From Spirochaetota bacterium (GTDB lineage Bacteria; Spirochaetota; UBA4802; UB4802): a stretch of 49,017 nt of DNA. The stretch spans positions 1-49,017 of the forward strand of contig JARYLT010000012.1 of assembly GCA_029907515.1 (NCBI GenBank), read 5' to 3'. Under the pieces are notes generated by a model. That model was not told the origin of the DNA, searched no databases, and saw nothing but the letters and a program-made list of their open reading frames with translations. Numbering within the stretch: the first letter of the stretch is position 1; each line of letters begins with the position of its first letter. The position numbers and the translations under genes are program-made. Positions 18,340-25,537 of the stretch are shown here, piece by piece.

Positions 18340-18376
18340 TTCCCTTGCGAAGGAGAGGGGCTGGGGGTAAGGTTAA
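18340..18376. repeat. Fragment resembling a dispersed 'CCCAGCCCCTCTCC'-type repeat
   Basis: On the plus strand this reads CCCTTGCGAAGGAGAGGGG then CTGGGGGTAAGG, locally far richer in G/C than its surroundings. The reverse strand contains ACCCCCAGCCCCTCTCCTT, a wording I recognise from short intergenic repeats scattered in many bacterial genomes. A second copy is not present in this window. Confidence 0.4.
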
Positions 18377-18407
18377 AGATTTAAATCTATTTTCACAGGA
18401 GAAATAC

Positions 18408-19520
18408 ATGAACGATATAACCTGGATACCCTTTGATATTGCCACGCAATATATGATTGATGTATTTACCAGCATTGGTGTACCAGAAGAAGATGCTGCA
18501 ATCTGTGCAGATGTGCTGATTACGGCCGATAAGTTTGGCATTGATTCGCATGGTGTTAACCGTATGAAGCCAATATATTATGATCGCATTAAGATAGGCA
18601 TTCAGAAGCCGGTTACTCACTTTGAAATCATAAAGGAAGGGCCCACGACGGCAGTCGTTGATGGACATGATGGCATGGGACAGGTTATAGCCTACCGATC
18701 AATGCAGATGGCTATCGCCAAGGCTAAAAAGTATGGCCTGGGGATGGTGGCTGTGCGCAATTCCACTCATTATGGCATTGCAGGCTACTATGCAAAGATG
18801 GCTGCTGACAACAATATGATAGGGATAACCGGTACTAATGCACGGCCTTCGGTTGCGCCAACCTTTGGTGTGGAAAATATGCTGGGTACCAATCCATTGA
18901 CCTTTGGCATACCCACGGACGAGGAATTTCCGTTTTTGCTTGATTGTGCTACCAGTTTAAGTCAGCGGGGCAAGGTCGAAGTATATGCACGGCTTAATAA
19001 GCCGCTTCCTCCCGGTTGGGTTATTGATCATGAGGGGAATACCTGTACTGACCCGAATGAGGTGCTGGATGGACTTATCAAAGGAACTATGGCTCTGACC
19101 CCACTTGGTGGCATTGGCGAGGAGGGTGCTGGCTATAAAGGGTATGGCTACTGTACGGTGGTTGAAATATTATCGGCCGCATTGCAGGCAGGCAGCTATT
19201 TAAAGATGCTTTCTGGATTTGATGCCAAAGGGAATAAGGTGCCGTATCATCTGGGTCATTTTTTCATAGCCATTGATATTGAAGCTTTTACGGATATCAA
19301 TACGTTTAAAGAAATCACGGGGGATATATTACGCCAGCTACGTAATTCTCGCAAGATGCCAGGTCAGGCAAGAATTTACACTGCTGGTGAAAAGGAATAT
19401 CTTGTATATTTGGAGCGCAAAGATAAAGGTGTGCCGGTTAACAGGGAAGTAATGAAAGAGCTTATTACAATGCGCGATGAGCAGGGTATTACGGGATATG
19501 AAATGCTGAAATTGGTATGA
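18408..19520 (+). CDS. Malate/L-lactate dehydrogenase family oxidoreductase (LDH2/MDH2)
   Basis: NAD(P)-dependent 2-hydroxyacid dehydrogenase of the LDH2/MDH2 fold (malate, L-lactate, ureidoglycolate and similar substrates). Landmarks: DKFGIDSHGVNR near the N-terminus, VRNSTHYGIAGYYA with the active-site His, NMLGTNPLTFGIP and FLLDCATS in the cofactor region, and GYKGYGYCTVVEILSAAL. The frame opens at 18345, but ATG 18408 has AGGAG 7 bases ahead and gives the standard N-terminus (370 residues). Substrate cannot be assigned from sequence. Confidence 0.88.
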   Translation: MNDITWIPFDIATQYMIDVFTSIGVPEEDAAICADVLITADKFGIDSHGVNRMKPIYYDRIKIGIQKPVTHFEIIKEGPTTAVVDGHDGMGQVIAYRSMQMAIAKAKKYGLGMVAVRNSTHYGIAGYYAKMAADNNMIGITGTNARPSVAPTFGVENMLGTNPLTFGIPTDEEFPFLLDCATSLSQRGKVEVYARLNKPLPPGWVIDHEGNTCTDPNEVLDGLIKGTMALTPLGGIGEEGAGYKGYGYCTVVEILSAALQAGSYLKMLSGFDAKGNKVPYHLGHFFIAIDIEAFTDINTFKEITGDILRQLRNSRKMPGQARIYTAGEKEYLVYLERKDKGVPVNREVMKELITMRDEQGITGYEMLKLV

Positions 19521-19679
19521 TTGCTGTACAGACAGTAAGTGGAATATTGTTTGTGAATACAATTATGGAGTAATGTGCACGTAAATATAATATTTTGAAG
19601 AAAAATACTTCATTAAAAAAATAAAAAATTTTTTAAATTTTTTTATCTCAAAGCGTTTTATATATAAAAGTGTAGTGGA

Positions 19680-19715
19680 ACGTTCAATATATGATTGACT
19701 TTTCAATATGAACGT
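19680..19715. promoter_or_regulatory. Inverted repeat upstream of the coiled-coil gene
   Basis: ACGTTCA (19680-19686) and TGAACGT (19709-19715) form 7-base arms around a 22-base centre, just after a TATATAAAAG stretch and about 30 bases before the gene start. It could be an operator or a weak leader hairpin. The preceding 19610-19650 is nearly pure A/T. Confidence 0.35.
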
Positions 19716-19744
19716 GTTACAATTTTTATGGAAGGAGATTGAAA

Positions 19745-20341
19745 ATGGGAATGCATCTTTCGGCTGACGTCTATGACATTTTTGAAGATGTTTTTAAGGG
19801 CAAAGAAAAGGCAAAAAAAGTAATGAGTGCACTGGAAGAGGTGATAGTGACTACAGTACATGACAGCTGGTACAGAACAAAAGAAGAGCTCAAAATGGAG
19901 GTGTTCAGTCACTATGCTACGAAGCAGGATCTGGAAGAGCTTCGCAAAGAGCTTTTAGGGAAATTTGATATAGTATATGAAAAGACGGAAAAAGATAAAG
20001 CAGAGCTTTTAGGCATTATCAATCAGAACAAAGAAGAACTTTTGGGGATAATGAAACAGGACAAAGCTGAGCTTACAGGGAAAATTGATGCACTATATGA
20101 AAAGACAGAGAAAGACAAAGCTGAACTGATAGGTATGATGAAACAGGATAAAGCGGAGCTTACAGGGAAAATTGATGCATTATATCAAAAGACAGAAAAA
20201 GACAAAGCTGAGCTTACATTAAGGATTGAAAGGCTTGATAAAAAGTTCAGTATATATTTTGCGGTGTTATTATTTGCCATTATATTCCTGAATCAGAATG
20301 CATTAGAATTCATTGCTAAAATGATAGGAATAATACGATGA
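19745..20341 (+). CDS. Coiled-coil protein with internal repeats and C-terminal membrane helix
   Basis: A 198-residue protein of unknown function. A short N-terminal region (MGMHLSADVYDIFEDVF...) is followed by a long Lys/Glu-rich coiled coil made of repeated EKDKAEL/KQDKAELTGKIDALY units, and a single membrane helix near the C-terminus (IYFAVLLFAIIFLNQNALEF). Overall it resembles DUF1640/CCDC90-type tail-anchored coiled-coil proteins. The frame also opens at TTG 19739, but ATG 19745 lies 7 bases after AGGAG and is preferred. The repeats suggest a variable-length rod held at the inner membrane. Confidence 0.75.
   Translation: MGMHLSADVYDIFEDVFKGKEKAKKVMSALEEVIVTTVHDSWYRTKEELKMEVFSHYATKQDLEELRKELLGKFDIVYEKTEKDKAELLGIINQNKEELLGIMKQDKAELTGKIDALYEKTEKDKAELIGMMKQDKAELTGKIDALYQKTEKDKAELTLRIERLDKKFSIYFAVLLFAIIFLNQNALEFIAKMIGIIR
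20051..20224 (+). repeat. 87-bp in-frame tandem repeat (two units)
   Basis: Two near-identical 87-base units (20051-20137 and 20138-20224), each 29 codons starting MKQDKAELTGKIDALY. They differ at a handful of mostly third-codon positions. A further, more diverged EKDKAELLG segment precedes them. 29 residues is close to four heptads plus one. Confidence 0.85.
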
Positions 20342-20394
20342 AAATAACCTGTAATTTTTGATATATAAACGCAAATATACACAAGGAATACTCC

Positions 20395-20643
20395 ATGAAT
20401 AATGAAAATGATTTCCCTCAGGAAATAACTTTTAAAGTTATATGCAAAAATTTTCCGTACATACGGGATGTCCTTTTCAACACCTGTGGAGAACATGCTC
20501 AAGCCATAACTATAACCGAAAAAGAAAGCAGGCGTAATACGTTTATTTCATATACAATCACGGCAACATTCAGCACGCCTGAACATATAGACAGATTATG
20601 CAATGCTATTTCACACATTGAAGGGTTTATCACGATGTTTTAG
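20395..20643 (+). CDS. DUF493 (YbeD-like) protein
   Basis: An 82-residue cytosolic protein of the DUF493/YbeD family, an ACT-like fold with no settled function. It shows PQEITFKVICKNFPYIRDVLF at the start, a central TEKESRRNTFISYTIT strand and a closing HIDRLCNAISHIEGFITMF. AAGGA lies about 9 bases before the ATG. Its stop codon overlaps the stop of the convergent flavoprotein gene. Confidence 0.75.
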   Translation: MNNENDFPQEITFKVICKNFPYIRDVLFNTCGEHAQAITITEKESRRNTFISYTITATFSTPEHIDRLCNAISHIEGFITMF

Positions 20644-21857
20644 ACATTTTTCCCGGCGATAGCTCCTGTGCTCCATGCAAACTGAAGATTATATCCACCG
20701 CTGTCACCATCCACATCTAATAGTTCTCCAGTAATGAAAAGTCCTTTGTGCAATGTTGATTCCATCGTTGCAGGATTAACCTCATTTACATCAATCCCAC
20801 CTGCTGCTACCACTGCCTCAGTAAAAGGGCGTGGCTTACCTGGATACAATGTTGCACGGGTAAATGCCTGAATGATTGTATCAATGTCATTAAATGATTC
20901 AATTGCAGGCCATTCATACGGAATACCTGCCATTGATAAAAACACACGGGGCATTTTGTTGTTCATAATGCCATATAGTGCAAATTCTAAGGATTTTTTG
21001 GGCTGCGAAAGAAGTTGCGTAAACAGTGAACGTAAGGTGTGCATATCATAGTGTGGAAAAATATTGCAGCTGATGTGTACATCTTTATTAAGTAATACTG
21101 CTTCATTTACTGCGCGGGAAATACTCAAGGCAGCCGGCCCTGAGATACCATAGGCGGTGAACAGTACCTCATCGGTTATCTGCTGTACAGTAGTGTTGCC
21201 AATAACCACACTCAATGTGCAATCCCAGCGTATTCCCTGTAACGTGTGAAGCTGCTTGTTGACAATGTTTAAGGGCAGTATTGCCGGAAATGGTTCAATG
21301 ATAGTATGCCCTAATGACTGAGCAAGTTCATAGCCATCTTTTGAAGCACCCAGTGACCCGTAGGCGCAACTGCCACAGGCAAGTATAACTTTATGGAAGA
21401 AATGTTCTTCTTTACCTGCAGTAATTACTTTAAAACCGTGATGAACAGGTTGTATGGATTCAATCTTTCGTGAAAGATGTATCTGGACATTATTGTGCGA
21501 TAGTTCATGTTCAAAAACTTTTACCACAGTAGAAGCCTGCAGTGATGAAGGATACACCTTACCATTTTCCAGCGTGGTTGTCACGATGCCAATGGAATGG
21601 AAAAAGTTGAGTGTATCCTGCAGTGTAAAATGTTGCAGAACATCGCTGACAAAATGTATATCACCGGAGTGATAATGCTCTGACCCCATATTCATATTGG
21701 TCAGATTACACCTGCCATTGCCTGTTGCTGCTACCTTGCGACCAATCTTATTCTGTTTTTCAAATATATGGACTTCGGTATGCTTATTGTGTGAAGCAAA
21801 ATACGCTGCAATAAGACCTGAAGCGCCTGCGCCAATGATGCCTATTTTTTGTTTCAT
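20640..21857 (-). CDS. NAD(P)/FAD-dependent oxidoreductase, HI0933/BaiN-type flavoprotein
   Basis: A 405-residue flavoprotein of the HI0933-like family (YhiN/BaiN relatives). The N-terminal FAD-binding motif GIIGAGASGLIAAYFA is followed by KIGRKVAATGNGRCNLTN, both diagnostic for the family. The C-terminal GGIDVNEVNPATMES and GLFITGELLDVDGDSGGYNLQFAWSTG is the second signature. The physiological substrate is unknown for most members. It stands as a single gene; the 198-base gap upstream holds a short direct repeat (TAGCTATACG twice near 21920) but no other feature. Confidence 0.9.
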   Translation of the reverse strand: MKQKIGIIGAGASGLIAAYFASHNKHTEVHIFEKQNKIGRKVAATGNGRCNLTNMNMGSEHYHSGDIHFVSDVLQHFTLQDTLNFFHSIGIVTTTLENGKVYPSSLQASTVVKVFEHELSHNNVQIHLSRKIESIQPVHHGFKVITAGKEEHFFHKVILACGSCAYGSLGASKDGYELAQSLGHTIIEPFPAILPLNIVNKQLHTLQGIRWDCTLSVVIGNTTVQQITDEVLFTAYGISGPAALSISRAVNEAVLLNKDVHISCNIFPHYDMHTLRSLFTQLLSQPKKSLEFALYGIMNNKMPRVFLSMAGIPYEWPAIESFNDIDTIIQAFTRATLYPGKPRPFTEAVVAAGGIDVNEVNPATMESTLHKGLFITGELLDVDGDSGGYNLQFAWSTGAIAGKNV

Positions 21858-22055
21858 GCACGTTCTATTTGGTGGCTCTACAGTTTAAAGTCAATCATAT
21901 CAATAATATGTGCAAATATAGCTATACGTAGCTATACGTACCATGAGTAAGCCAGGCAAAAGTTTTTTCATAAGTAACTATCTCCGCTTTATAAGTGTTA
22001 CAGCTGGTATAGTGGATATACTGGCATTAAAAAATCAATGTTTTTTCTACTACAA

Positions 22056-23897
22056 TTACACCACCATTCCTGCATCAAGCACTCCGGTTGCTTTGCCTTT
22101 ATCCACTACTTTTTTGCCGTTTATGAACACATAATCAATGCCAGATGGCCGTTTATTGGTTTCGGTCAATGTGTTGTTATCTTTTACGTTTTTCCAGTCA
22201 ACGATGGTAATGTCAGCCATATAACCTTCTTTCAGGTAACCGCGTTTTTTCAGCATAAAACGGTCAGCAATAGCACCGGTCATTTTTCGTATTAATTCCT
22301 GGGGCGATAGTAACTGGTAATCGCGGGCTATTTCAAAGAAACGAGGATAGTTGCCAAACGCAGCCGGATTCTGAGCACCCTGTGAATACGGTGTGGCGTC
22401 GGTCATAAACAGTGATGCGCGATGCTTCATGAGATCCAGTATGTTTTGAAAACTTGAATAGCGGTGATTGAGTACACGTGCACGACCGTTGGATTTTTTT
22501 GCAAAATCAATGAAATTTTCATACTGGCTCATGCCACGTTCTTTTGCAATGTCTTTTAAGAATTTGCCATTGTATTTCGCAAGTTCAGGATTGTTGGCAT
22601 TGATAATCTGAATATCGTTATAGCCAAAACCAAGCAATGCAACAATCAATTCTAACTGAGCGCGAAGTTTAAAAAGAGCTACTTTTTCTTCATATATCTG
22701 TGGCGTCTTTGCTAAAAATGAACTTGGAAAAAATACATTGATGACCGATGTGCCACAATGGTATGCATACGTATCAAACATGACATCCATTCCTGAGTCT
22801 ATTGCTTTGTCGATAATGGCAAGTGCATCCGGGCAGTTTTTCCATGTCTTGGAGCCCACAAAAATGAGGTGCGACAGCTGCAGTCGAACATCTGTTTGCT
22901 TTGCAATGTCAAGCATCTCATTGATTGCAATGATGTTATGTGGTGTACCAAAAGGCTTTAGCGGATACGTTGCCGAAAGGGCTGAATATGCTTTCATATG
23001 GCAGGTGACAATTTTATTTTTATTCTTTACCAGTTTGCAGATTTCAGCTATTTCATCGTTGGTTGCAAAGATGCCTGGCTCATATTGCAAGCCAAACGAA
23101 ACGCCATATGCACCTTCATCCATTGCCTGTTCTAATAGATACAGCATCGTTTTCATCTCGTCTTTTGATAAAGGCTTTGATTCATAGCCTCGCAATGACA
23201 TCCGCGTTGTTCCGTGTCCTGCTAAATTCACCATGTTCATGGGAATGCCATGATTTCGACAATAGTCAAAGTACTTTCGCATAGAGGTAAGCGACACGGC
23301 AACCTGTTTTACAAAATTGTCATTTTGCGTTGAACTATCGCCGCTAAAAAAGCCTTTGCCAACATTTTTAATCATGGTAAGATATGTACTTTTTGGTTTA
23401 AAGCCTGCAACGCCATACCCGCAATTGCCGGTAACTGTTGTGGTGATACCCTGTTCCATAAATGGATTTTTTAGCTCAGGATGACCATCCAGCGACAAAA
23501 CCCAGTCTAAGTGTGAATGGGCATCGATAAAACCGGGAGCAATTATTTTGTCGGTACAATCAATAGTGGTGCCTGTAAATTGTATCTTCTGGGGAGTGAT
23601 AATTTCTATGGTAGTGCCGTTTATCATGACATCACCGGTATATGGTGGCTTGCCGCTGCCATCGATGATAATGCCGTTTTTAAGCAATATGCGTGATGGT
23701 GAGTAGGCAACGTTTTTGGTAGGCCTTTTTTGCGGTGTATATGATATCCAGTTGAGATTCTTTGAAGGTTGTTTTGGTGTTTCTTCAGAGCAGTGAAGCA
23801 ATGAAAGTGCTGAAAGAGATATGAGTAATGATGAGGTTGTTGTAAGAAACTCTTTTCGTGTCTGTTCGTTATCAAATATAGATTCATTAAATTTCAT
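22056..23897 (-). CDS. Exported N-acyl-D-amino-acid deacylase family amidohydrolase
   Basis: Metal-dependent amidohydrolase resembling D-aminoacylase. It has DAHSHLDW with metal-binding histidines, VTGNCGYGVAGF (a D-aminoacylase hallmark), GHGTTR, CHMKAYS and a C-terminal GYMADITIVDW. The frame is open to 23927, but ATG 23897 follows GGGAGG by 6 bases (613 residues). The N-terminus reads TRKEFLTTT followed by a hydrophobic stretch and LLHC, with C36 as a possible lipid-attachment cysteine. That looks like a Tat-type signal with RK instead of RR and an atypical lipobox, so membrane-anchored export is likely but not certain. Confidence 0.85.
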   Translation of the reverse strand: MKFNESIFDNEQTRKEFLTTTSSLLISLSALSLLHCSEETPKQPSKNLNWISYTPQKRPTKNVAYSPSRILLKNGIIIDGSGKPPYTGDVMINGTTIEIITPQKIQFTGTTIDCTDKIIAPGFIDAHSHLDWVLSLDGHPELKNPFMEQGITTTVTGNCGYGVAGFKPKSTYLTMIKNVGKGFFSGDSSTQNDNFVKQVAVSLTSMRKYFDYCRNHGIPMNMVNLAGHGTTRMSLRGYESKPLSKDEMKTMLYLLEQAMDEGAYGVSFGLQYEPGIFATNDEIAEICKLVKNKNKIVTCHMKAYSALSATYPLKPFGTPHNIIAINEMLDIAKQTDVRLQLSHLIFVGSKTWKNCPDALAIIDKAIDSGMDVMFDTYAYHCGTSVINVFFPSSFLAKTPQIYEEKVALFKLRAQLELIVALLGFGYNDIQIINANNPELAKYNGKFLKDIAKERGMSQYENFIDFAKKSNGRARVLNHRYSSFQNILDLMKHRASLFMTDATPYSQGAQNPAAFGNYPRFFEIARDYQLLSPQELIRKMTGAIADRFMLKKRGYLKEGYMADITIVDWKNVKDNNTLTETNKRPSGIDYVFINGKKVVDKGKATGVLDAGMVV

Positions 23898-24016
23898 GGC
23901 AACCTCCCTGGTAAGATAAAATGTCAAATTTAGATTAAAGTAAGAACTTTCACAGGTTATTTCAAGAAGATAATTTAAAATAGTATGTAATTTTTTAACA
24001 TTAATGGATGAAGGAT

Positions 24017-24061
24017 GGAGTGTACACTCCAGCTGCAGAGAGTGGAGGGAATGTACACTAT
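24017..24061. promoter_or_regulatory. Palindrome GGAGTGTACACTCC and second TGTACAC box
   Basis: A perfect 14-base palindrome (24017-24030) and a related box ATGTACACTAT (24051-24061), 31 bases apart from TGTACA to TGTACA. That is about three helical turns, so both would face the same side. They lie 65-100 bases upstream of the candidate -35, a position more typical for an activator. The second box resembles that before the crotonase (18002). Confidence 0.45.
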
Positions 24062-24121
24062 TACATATTTGTTCATAACCATACTACATAAAAAATTTTT
24101 TATAAACTACAGAAAATTTGG

Positions 24122-24196
24122 TTGACCGTTCAGTAGGTATGTAATACAGTAATAATGTAATACATAATAAATATGCATTAATATATTTATGCATAT
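24122..24196 (+). promoter_or_regulatory. Candidate promoter and symmetric elements for the thiolase operon
   Basis: TTGACC (24122-24127), 17-base spacer, TACAGT (24145-24150). Two copies of ATGTAATACA (24139-24148 and 24155-24164, spaced 16) overlap the -10 and the predicted start. An 8-base inverted repeat ATATGCAT/ATGCATAT (24171-24178 and 24189-24196) lies in the leader. These could bind a repressor; none is encoded next to it. Confidence 0.4.
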
Positions 24197-24228
24197 ACAA
24201 ATTATTATTTATATTGATGGAGGATTCA

Positions 24229-25524
24229 ATGGCAAAGGGTGACAGAATTGCAATAATTGATGGATGCCGTACGCCCTTTTTACGCTCCGGTACAGATTAC
24301 CGGGAAATGATGGCGTATGAAATCTGTCGTCATGCGGTTAAGGGCTTGATAGCAAAAACAGGCATTCCCAATGACCTGGTAGACCATGTCATTATGGGGG
24401 GTGTTGCAAATGATATTGCAACCACAAATGTTGCGCGTGAGATTATGCTGGCGGCCGGGCTTCCCTATACAATACCTGCATATACCTGTACGGTGGCATG
24501 TATATCGGCAAATGCTGCTATTATCAGTGGAGCCAATTTGATTGTGAATGGTAATGCGGAGTGTATTGTTGCGGGAGGTGTTGAGACTTTTTCAGATCCT
24601 GATATAAAAATATCTAAAAACTATCGCCGATTTATTTTAGACCTCACCATGTTCAAGCGCCCAAAAGGTATAATCGGCAAACTGAAATTATTAAAAGGCA
24701 TGAGCTTTAAGGATTTTATAGTTCCCCAACAACCTGCAATCGGTGAATTTTCTACAAAAATGCGCATGGGGGATACAGCAGACAGGCTGGCAAAACGGTT
24801 AGGTATCAGTCAACGTGAACAGGATGAATTTGCAGCACTATCGCATAACCGTGCTGCAGCTGCCTGGGAAAAGGGGGTCTTGAAAAAAGAGGTGGTACCG
24901 GTTGTAACACCGCAGGGGAAGCTAGTGGAAAAAGACAATGGTTTCCGTAAGGATACAACCCCAGAAAAATTAGCAAAATTAAAACCTGCCTTTGACAGGC
25001 GGTATGGTACAGTAACTGCAGGCAATTCATCATTTTTGACGGATGGTGGGGCGGCGGTTCTTCTTATGAGTGAAACAATGGCAAAGAAGATGGGAATAAA
25101 ACCACTGGCATATATCAAGTCATATGCTTTCACAGCACAGGATTTGTGGGAAGAACTTCTCCTGGGGCCTTCTTTTGCAATACCAAAAGCATTAGCAATG
25201 GGTAAGCTTAAGTTTAAGGATATTGGAGTATGGGAAATTCATGAAGCTTTTGGTGCCCAGATGATTGGTGTTATTAAAACGCTTGCATCCGCTTCTTTCT
25301 GCAGAGACAGGCTTGGGTTGCCGGGCAAATTGGGCGAAATCCCCATTGATGCACTCAATGTATATGGCGGTTCCCTTTCATTGGGGCATCCATTTGGTGC
25401 TACCGGGGCACGTCTTGTTACTACATGTGCCAACAGGTTGCGGGAAACTGGCAAACGATATGGCGTGGTTGCCGGGTGTGCAGCCGGTGCAGTGGGCAAT
25501 GCCATCATATTAGAGCGTGCATAA
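24229..25524 (+). CDS. Acetyl-CoA acyltransferase (3-ketoacyl-CoA thiolase)
   Basis: Last step of beta-oxidation, cleaving 3-ketoacyl-CoA with CoA. 431 residues from ATG 24229, chosen because GGAGG ends 5 bases before it (the frame opens at 24214). Active-site candidates: C91 in TVACISANAA (nucleophile), the HEAFGAQ His, GHPFGATGAR, and a C-terminal GCAAGAVGNAIILE where the second Cys of FadI-type thiolases sits. The wording is closer to FadI than to FadA. The next gene, 13 bases on, is the hydratase/dehydrogenase fusion, so the pair forms a FadIJ-type complex. Confidence 0.92.
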   Translation: MAKGDRIAIIDGCRTPFLRSGTDYREMMAYEICRHAVKGLIAKTGIPNDLVDHVIMGGVANDIATTNVAREIMLAAGLPYTIPAYTCTVACISANAAIISGANLIVNGNAECIVAGGVETFSDPDIKISKNYRRFILDLTMFKRPKGIIGKLKLLKGMSFKDFIVPQQPAIGEFSTKMRMGDTADRLAKRLGISQREQDEFAALSHNRAAAAWEKGVLKKEVVPVVTPQGKLVEKDNGFRKDTTPEKLAKLKPAFDRRYGTVTAGNSSFLTDGGAAVLLMSETMAKKMGIKPLAYIKSYAFTAQDLWEELLLGPSFAIPKALAMGKLKFKDIGVWEIHEAFGAQMIGVIKTLASASFCRDRLGLPGKLGEIPIDALNVYGGSLSLGHPFGATGARLVTTCANRLRETGKRYGVVAGCAAGAVGNAIILERA

Positions 25525-25537
25525 AGGAGGAATGACC

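Larger units (their letters stand above)
17963..18407. other. Divergent intergenic region (445 bases)
   Basis: No gene is seen between the crotonase (minus) and the dehydrogenase (plus). It holds two TGTACA sites (18002-18020), an extended -10 element (18108-18116) and a fragment of a dispersed-type repeat (about 18340-18376). A 12-codon frame at 18125 has no support as a gene. Confidence 0.6.
23898..24228. other. Divergent intergenic region with stacked operator-like sites
   Basis: No gene in 331 bases between the amidohydrolase (minus) and the thiolase (plus). The half near the thiolase holds a 14-base palindrome, a second TGTACA box, a candidate promoter and two smaller symmetric elements, described in separate entries. 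Confidence 0.6.
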
